From assembly GCA_902790495.1 (NCBI GenBank), contig CADASK010000011.1, forward strand, positions 1 through 50,170: 50,170 nt of DNA, given 5' to 3'. The number at the start of each line of letters is the position of its first letter. Position 1 is the first letter of the stretch. This stretch comes from an uncultured Eubacteriales bacterium. GTDB taxonomy: Bacteria; Bacillota; Clostridia; Christensenellales; Aristaeellaceae. The position numbers were made by a program, and so were the translations under genes. The notes beneath the pieces are model-generated. The model saw only the letters and a list, made by a program, of their open reading frames with translations, had not been told where the DNA came from and made no database searches. Positions 36,912-44,285 of this stretch are shown one piece after another.

Positions 36912-36934
36912 GCGGAATTCTCCTTATTCTCTCT

Positions 36935-37432
36935 TCATCTGCAGAGCGCTCCGACCTTCGCGCCGGTCAGGCGGAGCAGATCCTCCGCGGCGAGGATGAC
37001 CTGGCAGCCCCGCACGCCGGCGCTCACGCTGACGCGGTCGATCAGCTCGATGTCCTCGTCCACAAAGGTCGGGAAAGGCTTCTTCATCCCGATGGGGCTG
37101 CACCCACCGCGCAGGTAGCCCGTCAGCGGCAGCAGTTCCTTCACCGGCAGCATGGAGACGCTCTTGTGCCCGGTCACGCGGGCCACCGCCTTCAGATCCA
37201 GCTCCTTCTCCACGGGAATCACGCAGACCAGGTGGCCGTGGGCGTCGTCGCAGAGCACGAGGGTCTTGAAGATCATCTCCGGCGGGAGGCCGACCTTCGC
37301 GGAGACCAGCTTGCCGTCGAAGTTGTCGTCGTCCACGGGGTATTCGCGGGTTTCGTAGGGGACGCCGGATGCGTCGAGGTGGCGGAGGACGTTGGTCTTG
37401 ATGGCCTTGTCGGCCTTGTCCTTCTTAGGCAT
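36935..37432 (-). CDS. ybaK: Cys-tRNA(Pro)/Cys-tRNA(Cys) deacylase YbaK/EbsC
   Basis: YbaK hydrolyses Cys-tRNA(Pro) formed by misacylation, a trans-editing role in translation. The 165-aa protein matches family length. It contains KVGLPPEMIFKTLVLCDD (about 46-63), VIPVEKELDLKAVARVTGHKSVSMLPVKEL (about 71-100) and LRGGCSPIGMKKPFPTFVDED (about 108-128), including the conserved GGxSPIG. Its ATG overlaps the queH stop by 8 bp (ATGCCTAA). This overlap exists only because the queH frame runs on through a palindromic element, so the present coupling may be recent. Confidence 0.93.
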   Translation of the reverse strand: MPKKDKADKAIKTNVLRHLDASGVPYETREYPVDDDNFDGKLVSAKVGLPPEMIFKTLVLCDDAHGHLVCVIPVEKELDLKAVARVTGHKSVSMLPVKELLPLTGYLRGGCSPIGMKKPFPTFVDEDIELIDRVSVSAGVRGCQVILAAEDLLRLTGAKVGALCR

Positions 37433-38150
37433 AAAGAATTGCTTTCCTTTCTATTGCCATAAGCTTTCGCCGCCTGCGGGCGGCGACCAAAGGGCTTTCC
37501 GATCGGTCCGGGGCTGCCGCCCGCTCTCCGCTGAAAACGCCATAACATGGCGTTTTCCGGGCGGTGGCAGCATCAACCGCAGCAGCGGCGGCGGCTTCGC
37601 GCTGGGCTTTTTTGCGGCGCTTGGCGGCGAGGTAGCGGTCCTCCTCGGAGAAGATGCAGCCGCAGTATTTCTGCATGTACAGCCCCAGGGCGCGGGCCTC
37701 GTCCTGGCCCTGGCGGAAGAAGGGGCGGAAATCGCGGTAGAGGAAGTCCACGCCGAACTCCCGCGCCGCGTCCTCGGCGGCCTTCTTCAGCAGCTCATGG
37801 TTCTGGTAGGGGCTGATGAACAGGGTGCTGGAGAAGCTGTCAAAGCCTTGCTCGGCGGCGTAGCGCGCGGCCTCCCGCATACGCATGGTGTAGCACACGC
37901 CGCACCGGTGGTCGATGTCCGCCGCCACCGCCTGCACGAAGGGGCGCAGGCCGTAGTCGTCGTTCAGCTCCAGCTTCAGGCCGATGGACTTCGCGTAGTC
38001 CTGCAGCGTGTTGCGGCGCATCCTGTACTCGGTGTAGGGATGAATGTTCGGGTTGAACCAGTAGCCGACCGGCTCCAGCCCCTCCTGGCGCAATTCGCCG
38101 ATGCAGGCGACCGAGCACGGCGCGCAGCAGATGTGCAGCAGCAGACTCAT
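37425..38150 (-). CDS. queH: Epoxyqueuosine reductase QueH, with C-terminal tail encoded by a palindromic element
   Basis: QueH reduces epoxyqueuosine in tRNA to queuosine. The 241-aa product has the family's Cys sets: HICCAPCSVA (6-15), DHRCGVCYTMRMREAARYAAE (about 79-99) and QKYCGCIFSEEDRY (about 158-171), which bind the cluster and metal. Similarity ends near residue 185. Residues of about 195-230 (TARKTPCYGVFSGERAAAPDRSESPLVAARRRRK) are read from element E11, and the last dozen from flanking DNA. The usual stop has evidently been lost or displaced. ATG at 38150 has GGAGGAAG upstream; longer frames lack a ribosome site. Whether the tail affects activity is unknown. Confidence 0.92.
   Translation of the reverse strand: MSLLLHICCAPCSVACIGELRQEGLEPVGYWFNPNIHPYTEYRMRRNTLQDYAKSIGLKLELNDDYGLRPFVQAVAADIDHRCGVCYTMRMREAARYAAEQGFDSFSSTLFISPYQNHELLKKAAEDAAREFGVDFLYRDFRPFFRQGQDEARALGLYMQKYCGCIFSEEDRYLAAKRRKKAQREAAAAAAVDAATARKTPCYGVFSGERAAAPDRSESPLVAARRRRKLMAIERKAILYA
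37461..37566 (+). repeat. Palindromic element E11, composite, inside queH
   Basis: CGCCGCC (37468-37474)-TGCG-GGCGGCG (37479-37485), then AAAGGGC and the nested module with hairpin GAAAACGCCAT (37533-37543), AAC, ATGGCGTTTTC (37547-37557). The far end (right arm CCCC, CACCCCTTCGC) is missing and is replaced by queH sequence. The element is open in the queH frame. Confidence 0.88.
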
Positions 38151-38265
38151 GGCAGGCTTCCTCCTCGTCCTTCCGGTGATTCGCAACAGGATGATACACC
38201 ATCGCCGGGGTTTAGGCAAGGGGCATCGCGCGCGCATCCGCCCCCGGCGCTTCTGTCAGCGCACA

Positions 38266-38304
38266 CAAAAAGGCCGGGGAAAAGCCGCTCTCCCCCCGGC
38301 CCTG
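38266..38304 (-). terminator. Terminator of MerR-family gene
   Basis: Leftward reading gives GGGCCGGGG...CCCCGGCC followed by TTTTTG just after the MerR stop codon. Confidence 0.82.
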
Positions 38305-38309
38305 CCGGT

Positions 38310-39113
38310 TCATGCGATCGGGAAGCAAAGCTCCGTCACATACTCGTCCGGATTCTGTGTCTCGTGCGGGCTGACATGGTAGATGTTGAACATGGAGCCG
38401 TCGACCTGGTAACCGTTCTCGTTGATCCAGGAGACCACGGCGGCCGTCGCGTCGCCCATCTGGGCGTAGCTGCCCTTGATCACGCAGCTGGCAACCTTCA
38501 CCGCCGGCAGCGTCCGGAATTTCACGTGCTCCGTGTCCTCATAGCTTCCCTTCACGGTCATGGAGACCATGATCTCCACGTTCTCCTCCTTAAACTCCTT
38601 GTCCAGAAACTCCGCCGCCGCCATGCAGGGCTCCGCGGGAATCAGCGGGGTCTTGCACTCGGCCATCATTGCCCAGAGCATTCCCTCGTCCTCGTAGCGC
38701 GGGACCACCATCCGCACCGTGGCCGCGTATCTCTCCGGAATGGTTCTCACTGTCACGTTAAAGCTCATATCCTGCTCCTCTCTCAGCCGTTTTCTGGCTG
38801 TCTCCAGCAGCGTCAGCCTGTACTCCGTCTCCCTGGACAGCCTGGACAGCTCCTCCTCCCGGGCCAGCAGGAAGCTGTCCAGCTGCTCCCGGTCGTCATA
38901 GATCTCCAGGATGCGGACTATGTCCGCCAGGGCAAAGCCCATGTCTTTCAGGGCCGTGATCCGTCCCATGACCAGCAGCTGATCCTCCCGGTAATACCGG
39001 TACCCGGTCAGGGCATCGGTCTCGGCGGGCTTCAGCAGCCCGATGTCATCGTAGTGGCGAAGCATTCTGACGCTCACCCTCGAAAGCTTGGAAAAATCTC
39101 CGATCTTCAGCAT
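38310..39113 (-). CDS. MerR-family regulator with GyrI-like effector domain
   Basis: The 267-aa activator-type regulator has an N-terminal winged helix (MLKIGDFSKLSRVSVRMLRHYDDIGLLKPAETDALTGYRYY, 1-41), a coiled coil (about 75-115) and a C-terminal AraC/GyrI-like small-molecule domain (about 125-267, NVTVRTIPERYAATVRMVVPRY...). This layout matches BmrR/multidrug-type regulators, which sense bulky amphipathic compounds. No efflux gene is adjacent. Its own promoter has the 19-bp spacer typical of MerR targets, so it most likely controls itself. The ligand is unknown. Confidence 0.92.
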   Translation of the reverse strand: MLKIGDFSKLSRVSVRMLRHYDDIGLLKPAETDALTGYRYYREDQLLVMGRITALKDMGFALADIVRILEIYDDREQLDSFLLAREEELSRLSRETEYRLTLLETARKRLREEQDMSFNVTVRTIPERYAATVRMVVPRYEDEGMLWAMMAECKTPLIPAEPCMAAAEFLDKEFKEENVEIMVSMTVKGSYEDTEHVKFRTLPAVKVASCVIKGSYAQMGDATAAVVSWINENGYQVDGSMFNIYHVSPHETQNPDEYVTELCFPIA

Positions 39114-39154
39114 GCGCTGTCCCCTCCATGGATGGTATTTCTGAGCTCAATGAT

Positions 39155-39185
39155 AGCATAATCCCTGCCATAGTGTGAGAGTCAA
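39155..39185 (-). promoter_or_regulatory. MerR-type promoter with 19-bp spacer
   Basis: Minus strand TTGACT (39180-39185), 19-bp spacer (39161-39179) and TATGCT (39155-39160), 42 bp upstream of the MerR start. Nearly every other promoter here has 17 bp, so the long spacer is meaningful. Confidence 0.8.
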
Positions 39186-39297
39186 GAGGGTTTTGCAGAA
39201 TTTTTTTAGGAGGAGGTGGGAGGGAGATGTGATTCCCCCATATTGATTCGAGACTTCATTCAAGTGATAACGAAAGTGAAAGTGAAGAAGCCTCGCT

Positions 39298-39410
39298 AAT
39301 CGAAAAATTCCACAGTCTGCATGACATTTCGATTTCATTCTTGACTCATCTTAGACACAATGGTATTATTTATCCGAAAACCTTCACAGTTTTGCTGGAC
39401 TTTTCGGTTA
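39298..39410 (+). promoter_or_regulatory. Promoter of second DUF4143 ATPase, bracketed by two related dyads
   Basis: TTGACT (39341-39346), 17 bp, TATTAT (39364-39369). An imperfect repeat stands on each side: 39298-39334 (AATCGAAA...TTTCGATT) and 39371-39410 (TATCCGAAAA...TTTTCGGTTA). The two units also share CACAG and GAC in the middle, about 70 percent identical. The layout suggests an operator. Confidence 0.72.
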
Positions 39411-39424
39411 AGGAGGCTGTCGGA

Positions 39425-40750
39425 ATGGAATTTGGCCGCGAACGCTATTTGAAGCAGTTGCTGGAACGAGAGCATAATGGCCTGATCAAAGTCATCACTG
39501 GGATGCGGCGCAGCGGCAAATCGTTTTTGATGAATGAACTGTTCTATCGCGCTCTGATAAAAAAAGGAATTTCCGAGGGACAGATTATTCGTTTTGCCTT
39601 TGATATGGATGAGGACATTGACCTTCTGGAAGACTATTTGCCTGACGAACCGACACGCGTGCTGAACGAACGTAATGAATATGTTATTAATGCCAGGAAA
39701 TTTCGGGCTTTTATCAGGAGTCACACACGGGATACTGAATCCTATTATCTGCTGCTGGACGAAGTCCAGTTGTTGGAAGGCTTCACGGGCACATTGAATG
39801 GTTTTCTCAGACATCGGAATCTGGATGTTTATGTGACGGGATCTAATTCCCGGTTTTTGTCTTCTGATATTGCTACAGAATTTAAAGGCCGGGGATCTGT
39901 GCTCCATGTACTTCCCCTCTCTTTCCGGGAATACTGTGAAGGGCTGCAGTTGGAACCAGCACATGCCTGGCCGGATTATCTGGAAACAGGTGGTCTGCCA
40001 CTGGTGGCACTGATGAGAAGCAGAAGCGAACGCATGGGCTATCTGAAGAACCTGAGCGAGGAAACATATCTCAAGGACATTATTCAGCATCACCACATCC
40101 GGAAAACAGCAGAACTTGGAGAGACTCTTGATATCATTGCTTCCTCTATTGGCAGTCCGGTCAATGTTCTCAGACTGACAAACACATTTAAAAGCGTAAA
40201 CAAAAAAGAAATATCGGATGATACAATCTCAGCGTTTATTGATTATTTTGAAGATTCTTTTCTGATTTCCAAAGCGCAGCGATATGATGTGCGGGGAAGA
40301 AAGTATATCGGTGCACTGAACAAGCTGTATTTTGAGGACGTCGGAATCCGTAATGCAAGGCTGAATTTCCGGCAGGTAGAGGAATCGCATCTGATGGAAA
40401 ACATCCTGTACAATGAATTGCGTTATCGTGGATACAACGTAGATATCGGCGAGATCGGCATTAGGGAAAAAACAGACCGCAGGGATGTGAACGGAAAGCC
40501 GATCTATGCCCAAAAAACGCTTGAAGTAGACTTCGTTGCCTCCAATGGAAGCAGTAAGTATTATATCCAGTCTGCTTTATCTCTGCCTAATGAAGAAAAA
40601 GAAGCACAAGAAAAAAGACCGCTATACCGTATCGATGACTCATTTACAAAACTGATTGTGACGAAAAACGGATTGCACACTCTGCATGATGAAAAGGGCG
40701 TGATGATCGTCGACCTGTTTCACTTCCTGATGAATGACGATATCGTCTAA
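39425..40750 (+). CDS. AAA-family ATPase with DUF4143 domain, low GC, probably acquired
   Basis: The 441-aa protein has Walker A GMRRSGKSFLMNEL (about 26-39), Walker B YYLLLDEVQLLEGF (about 106-119) and DVYVTGSNSRFLSSD (about 134-148). Its C-terminal DUF4143 domain has TLEVDFVASNGSSKYYIQSALS (about 363-384), a PD-(D/E)XK-like core. It is the same family as the gene at 15826 but clearly diverged. Base composition is markedly AT-richer than all neighbours, codon use differs, and it runs opposite to the MerR gene. These suggest horizontal transfer. ATG at 39425 follows AAGGAGG; the frame opens further upstream across the promoter and is not used there. Confidence 0.9.
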   Translation: MEFGRERYLKQLLEREHNGLIKVITGMRRSGKSFLMNELFYRALIKKGISEGQIIRFAFDMDEDIDLLEDYLPDEPTRVLNERNEYVINARKFRAFIRSHTRDTESYYLLLDEVQLLEGFTGTLNGFLRHRNLDVYVTGSNSRFLSSDIATEFKGRGSVLHVLPLSFREYCEGLQLEPAHAWPDYLETGGLPLVALMRSRSERMGYLKNLSEETYLKDIIQHHHIRKTAELGETLDIIASSIGSPVNVLRLTNTFKSVNKKEISDDTISAFIDYFEDSFLISKAQRYDVRGRKYIGALNKLYFEDVGIRNARLNFRQVEESHLMENILYNELRYRGYNVDIGEIGIREKTDRRDVNGKPIYAQKTLEVDFVASNGSSKYYIQSALSLPNEEKEAQEKRPLYRIDDSFTKLIVTKNGLHTLHDEKGVMIVDLFHFLMNDDIV

Positions 40751-40887
40751 AGGGAAAAACCATGGTAACATACCTGAACTATAGGAGACACAAAGAAACA
40801 ATCTGAGTAGTACCCCCTCCCACTTTACTACCATTTTTACTTCTTTTGACGGCTCCGACTGGACGCATTTTAGGAGGCAGAACGATC

Positions 40888-41349
40888 ATGCTGAAGATTC
40901 TCATGGTTTGCCACGGCAACATCTGCCGCAGCGTCTGCGCAGAGATGGTCATGAAGCACCTGATCCGCGGCGCAGGGCTGGACCGGGAGGTGACCGTCGC
41001 CTCCGCGGCGACGACCACCGAGGAGCTCGGCAACGACGTGTATCCGCCCATGCGGCGCACGCTGATCGCCCACGGGATCCCGGTAGAGCGCCACAGCGCC
41101 CGGAAAATGACCCGCGCGGACGGCGAGGCCTACGACCTGCTCATCGGCATGGACGAGGAAAACCTGGAGGATATGGCGCGCATCTGCGGCGAGAACGGGA
41201 AGCTGCGCAGCCTGATGACCTACGCGGGCCGACCCGGGGCCGAGGTGGCCGATCCCTGGTACACGCGGGATTTCGAGGCCGCCTACCGCGACGTGCTGGC
41301 GGGCTGCGAGGGTCTGCTGCGGCGCATCTGCGAGGGCAAGGCCCTCTGA
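40888..41349 (+). CDS. Low-molecular-weight protein-tyrosine phosphatase
   Basis: The 153-aa enzyme removes phosphate from tyrosine (or arginine) residues. The P-loop MVCHGNICRSVCAEMV (6-21) contains the nucleophile Cys and Arg of CxxxxxRS. The general-acid Asp is in ADPWYTRDFEAAYRDV (about 118-133), the DPWY loop. The middle is typical (GIPVERHSARKMTRADGEAYDLLIGMDEEN). Start: AGGAGG about 11 bases before ATG. In Bacillota such genes often counteract tyrosine kinases of polysaccharide synthesis or act on phosphoarginine; neither partner is nearby. High GC again, unlike the ATPase before it. The 137 bp upstream shows no clear promoter. Confidence 0.93.
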   Translation: MLKILMVCHGNICRSVCAEMVMKHLIRGAGLDREVTVASAATTTEELGNDVYPPMRRTLIAHGIPVERHSARKMTRADGEAYDLLIGMDEENLEDMARICGENGKLRSLMTYAGRPGAEVADPWYTRDFEAAYRDVLAGCEGLLRRICEGKAL

Positions 41350-41472
41350 GGCTGCCGCCCGGCCGGCAAAGCCAAGCCCGATGATGGACGTCGTCGCAGA
41401 GACCTTTCCGCCTCCACAATAGGCGCTACTCTTCTGCCAGCACAGAAACCTCCCCACTCCAAAAACTCAATC

Positions 41473-41501
41473 TTGACAAACGGCGCATCCTTTGCTACAA
41501 T
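41473..41501 (+). promoter_or_regulatory. Promoter of tRNA-Ser
   Basis: TTGACA (41473-41478), 17 bp, TACAAT (41496-41501), 28 bp before the tRNA. Confidence 0.9.
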
Positions 41502-41528
41502 AGTCAAGGTTCTTTTGCTCCCACTTGT

Positions 41529-41615
41529 GCAGAGTTGGCTGAGTGGACGAAGGCGCACGACTGGAAATCGTGTTACGGCTGAAACCGTACCAGGGTTCGA
41601 ATCCCTGACTCTGCG
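41529..41615 (+). tRNA. tRNA-Ser (anticodon GGA)
   Basis: The acceptor GCAGAGT pairs with ACTCTGC, followed by discriminator G. The anticodon stem CACGA/TCGTG holds loop CTGGAAA, anticodon GGA, reading UCC and UCU. A long variable arm (TACGG...CCGTA) is typical of serine tRNA. T arm: CAGGG-TTCGAAT-CCCTG. CCA is not encoded. Confidence 0.97.
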
Positions 41616-41619
41616 CGCA

Positions 41620-41650
41620 GCACCGGCAGTACATGCCGGTGCTTTTCTTT
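41620..41650 (+). terminator. Terminator of tRNA-Ser
   Basis: GCACCGGCA-GTACA-TGCCGGTGC followed by TTTTCTTT. Confidence 0.93.
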
Positions 41651-41746
41651 GCCGAAATTCCGGAAAACAAAAACCGGGAGACAGGACGAAACGCCTGTTT
41701 CCCGGCGGGGTATTCGGTTTGTGTCAATAGTTGCCGCGGGGGTGTC

Positions 41747-42547
41747 TTACTCGTTCGCGGCAACGCTCAGATCCAGGCCGCCGAAATACTTCTTGGACAG
41801 CTCGGACAGGGTACCATCGGCGCGCATGGCCTCCAGGGCCTCGTTGACGGCGGCCAGCAGGCTCTCGGTCTCGGGCACCTTGCGGATCGGAATCGCCACG
41901 GGGTCGCCCTCGGTCTCGGCCACCACCTTCAGCGGGGCTTCGGGGTGCTCCTTCAGATAGTCGTTGATGGTCACCTCGGAGTTGATGGTGGCGTCCACGC
42001 GGCCCTGCAGCACCAGCTGCAGCGTGTCGGCCAGGGCGTCCACGCCGGTGACGGTGGCGCCGTACTCCTCGGCAATGGCGGCATAGGTGCTGGAGGCCGT
42101 GTTGGCGGTCTTCTTGCCCTTCAGGTCCTCAAAGCTCTTGATGCTCTCGTTGTCCGCGCGGACGACCAGCACCTTGTGGGTGTAGACGTAGGGGGTGGAG
42201 AAGCTGTACTTCTCCGCGCGCGCCTCGGTGTAGCCCACGCCGTTGCAGGCCAGATCGAAGCGGCCGGAATCCACGCCCGCGAGGATGGAGTCCCAGGCGG
42301 TCTCCTCGAACTGCGCGGCCACGCCGAGCCGTTCGGCCAGGAGCTTGCCCAGCTCCACGTCCAGGCCCACCAGCTCGTTGGCCTCGTTGTGATAGGTCCA
42401 GGGGGCCCAGTCGCCCTCGGTGGCGATGATCAGCGTGCCGCGCTCGCGGATGGTGTCCAGCAGATCGCCGTCGGCCAGGGCTGCAGCGCTCAGGCAAAGC
42501 AGGGCCAGCGCCAGAGCCAGCACGCGCCGCATTCCGTTCTTCATCAT
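41747..42547 (-). CDS. Amino-acid ABC transporter substrate-binding protein (SBP family 3), orphan
   Basis: The 266-aa secreted protein has a signal peptide MMKNGMRRVLALALALLCLSAAALAD and the family 3 binding fold: RERGTLIIATEGDWAPWTYHNEANELVGLDVELGKLLAERLG (about 33-74), DSILAGVDSGRFDLACNGVGYTEARAEKYSFSTPY (about 85-119) and EDLKGKKTANTASSTYAAIAEEYGA (about 142-166). These match polar amino-acid binding proteins; an Arg in TEARAEKY and Asp near the C-terminus fit an amino-acid pocket. No permease or ATPase gene is beside it, so it either serves a transporter elsewhere or is a lone sensor. It has a strong promoter and a leader hairpin. Confidence 0.92.
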   Translation of the reverse strand: MMKNGMRRVLALALALLCLSAAALADGDLLDTIRERGTLIIATEGDWAPWTYHNEANELVGLDVELGKLLAERLGVAAQFEETAWDSILAGVDSGRFDLACNGVGYTEARAEKYSFSTPYVYTHKVLVVRADNESIKSFEDLKGKKTANTASSTYAAIAEEYGATVTGVDALADTLQLVLQGRVDATINSEVTINDYLKEHPEAPLKVVAETEGDPVAIPIRKVPETESLLAAVNEALEAMRADGTLSELSKKYFGGLDLSVAANE

Positions 42548-42566
42548 AAGAAATCCTTCCTTTCCG

Positions 42567-42622
42567 GCGGGAGTTTGTTCCCGCTCACTTCCGATTCTAT
42601 CAGCACAAAACCATTGTGTCAA
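42567..42622 (-). promoter_or_regulatory. Promoter and leader hairpin of amino-acid binding protein
   Basis: Minus strand TTGACA (42617-42622), 17 bp, TAGAAT (42594-42599). The 5' leader holds GCGGGA-ACAAAC-TCCCGC (42567-42584) directly before the ribosome site AAGGAAGG, so it could stabilise the message or modulate ribosome access. Confidence 0.75.
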
Positions 42623-42649
42623 GGAAAAAACCATAGAGTTTGCGGTGCG

Positions 42650-42710
42650 CGAAGGGTTGTCAGGGGCGATCGCAAAGCCCCTGACCCGCGCCCGCGGGCG
42701 CGGAACCCTC
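42650..42710 (-). repeat. Palindromic element E12, abutting a stop codon
   Basis: GTCAGGGGC (42659-42667), GATCGCAAA, GCCCCTGAC (42677-42685), then CCGCGCC-CGCG-GGCGCGG (42686-42703). It touches the TGA of the phosphoesterase gene (TGAGGGTTCC in gene sense) and is reversed relative to most copies. Confidence 0.88.
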
Positions 42711-43431
42711 ATCGTTTGGGGATCAGTGTGAGCAAGATCAGCTCGCAGGGATTCCCCCACCTCGGCACGGGATTCGAGTTGGTCAGCCCCCGGCTCACCA
42801 GCAGATGATTGTCGTCGTAGAAGCCGTCCGTCCACCTGGGCAGCAGGCCCTGGCCGGGCGCGTACAGCCCGCGCCCAAAGACCTGGATCTGCCCGCCGTG
42901 GGCGTGGCCGGACAGGGTCAGGTCGATGCCGTGGCCCCGGATCAGGCGGAAATAATCCTCCGGGTGATGGCTCATCAGCAGGCGGTAGCCCTCCTCGCGG
43001 GCGAGGCTGGCGACCAGCGCGCTGGCCTCCTCCGGCGTGGTGCGTCGGGTCGAGGTCAGACCGCCCAGGGCGATATCCTCCCGCAGGCGGAGGACGCGGT
43101 TGTCCAGCAGGGTGACGCGGGTCTCCGCCACGGCCTGCAGGTAGGTCTCCCGGGAGGCCAGACGGATCTCATGGTTGCCGAGGCTGTAGTAGGTCGGGGC
43201 GATGTCCGGAATCTCGCGCAGAAAGGCCAGCGCCTGATCGTAGCCGTCGCTGTAGCGGCGCACCATGTCGCCCACGATAAGGATGGCGTCCACGCCCTCC
43301 ATCAGGGGCAGCAGCTCGGCGTAGGGGCCGTTGTGCAGGTCGGTCACCACCGCCAGGCGGATGGGCGAACGCAGCGCGCCGCGCCTGTCCTCCAGCTGGG
43401 CGTAGTGGATGAGCCGGCGGGTATCGCTCAT
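42709..43431 (-). CDS. Calcineurin-like metallophosphoesterase, YkuE type
   Basis: The 240-aa protein has the metal-binding motifs of the calcineurin-like family: AVVTDLHNGPY (about 27-37, DxH), ILIVGDMVRRY (about 51-61, GDxx), YSLGNHEIR (about 82-90, GNHE), LMSHHPEDYF (about 152-161) and LSGHAHGGQIQ (about 171-181, GHxHGGQ). GHAHGGQ is typical of YkuE/YaeI-like enzymes, which act at the membrane on lipid or wall phosphates. No signal peptide is seen. Its ATG overlaps the preceding membrane-protein gene by 4 bp. It is the last gene of the L,D-transpeptidase operon. Confidence 0.92.
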   Translation of the reverse strand: MSDTRRLIHYAQLEDRRGALRSPIRLAVVTDLHNGPYAELLPLMEGVDAILIVGDMVRRYSDGYDQALAFLREIPDIAPTYYSLGNHEIRLASRETYLQAVAETRVTLLDNRVLRLREDIALGGLTSTRRTTPEEASALVASLAREEGYRLLMSHHPEDYFRLIRGHGIDLTLSGHAHGGQIQVFGRGLYAPGQGLLPRWTDGFYDDNHLLVSRGLTNSNPVPRWGNPCELILLTLIPKR

Positions 43432-44285
43432 GATCTGCGCTTCCTTTCACGGGCCAGAATCAGCACGGCGGCCTCCCCCACGGCCACAGCCGCCAGGGGC
43501 AGCCAGAACAGCCACGGGCGCAGGGCTGCCGCGATGCGCCTCAGCATCAGCCCGCCGGTCGCGGAAATCTGGGCGGCCTGGCCGGGGATGCGCAGCTGGG
43601 TCAGCAGGAACCACACCGTCAGCAGCATCAGGCCGCAGGCGGCGACGGCGGCGCAGACCCAGATCAGCCCGAGGCGCAGATCCTTTGCGTGGAGGGCCAA
43701 CAGCAGCAGGATGAGGGCCAGGTCGGCCATGGCAGCCCACAGGGCATAGCGCGGCAGGCCGGCCAGCAGACCGGTCACGCTGACATAGTCCTCCGCCTTG
43801 ACCCGCGCCATGGTCAGCACGGAGGCGCGGGCGGGCAGCAGGGCGGCCTTCAGCGCCTTCTCGACGGAGGCGGCCACCTCGTCCCGGGCCACGGTGCGCT
43901 GCAGCGCGGGCTCCACGGCGGCCTGGAAGCCCGGATCGCCGGCGACGGCGTCCTCCAACCCCTCCAGGGTGAAGTAGGGTTCCTCGCCGTCGAAATCCTC
44001 CGTGAGGAGGCTGGCGTACCAGCCGGCCGCCTGATCGTTCAGGGCGCGGAGGGTTTCCGCGTCCGCCAGGGCCTCGATGGGCGCGGGGTCGAAGCCGTAG
44101 CGCCCGGCCTGGGCGCGGATGACCGCGGTGACGCTCTCGCGCTGGGCGCTCAGGAGGGCGTCGTCCGCCTGGCCCAGCATGGCCTGCAGCTGACCCGGGG
44201 CCTGGGCGGCGAGGGCCAGCAGGGCGGTGGCGGTCAGGGCCGCTGCCAGCAGGAAGGCCAGCAGGGCGGAGAGAAGCTTCTTCAT
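43428..44285 (-). CDS. Membrane protein of unknown function in the L,D-transpeptidase operon
   Basis: I do not recognise a family. The 285-aa protein has an N-terminal signal or anchor (MKKLLSALLAFLLAAALTATALLALAAQ). An exported helical region of about 140 residues is rich in Ala, Glu and Arg (residues about 30-170). Three membrane segments follow (YALWAAMADLALILLLLAL, LIWVCAAVAACGLMLLTVWFLL, LFWLPLAAVAVGEAAVLILA) before a basic C-terminus RERKRRS. ATG at 44285 overlaps the stop of the upstream gene (TGATG), and its own stop overlaps the phosphoesterase ATG, so all are translationally coupled. A sensor or scaffold role at the envelope is only inferred from topology and neighbours. Confidence 0.8.
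   Translation of the reverse strand: MKKLLSALLAFLLAAALTATALLALAAQAPGQLQAMLGQADDALLSAQRESVTAVIRAQAGRYGFDPAPIEALADAETLRALNDQAAGWYASLLTEDFDGEEPYFTLEGLEDAVAGDPGFQAAVEPALQRTVARDEVAASVEKALKAALLPARASVLTMARVKAEDYVSVTGLLAGLPRYALWAAMADLALILLLLALHAKDLRLGLIWVCAAVAACGLMLLTVWFLLTQLRIPGQAAQISATGGLMLRRIAAALRPWLFWLPLAAVAVGEAAVLILARERKRRS

Noticed and set aside
38151-38237. N-terminal extension of queH to 38237
   Set aside because: The ATG at 38150 has a good ribosome site and begins directly with the conserved LLLHICCAPCS; upstream codons have no matching family sequence.
40751-40887. Promoter for the tyrosine phosphatase (TTGACG near 40836)
   Set aside because: The only -10-like match would overlap the ribosome binding site, leaving no leader; not convincing.
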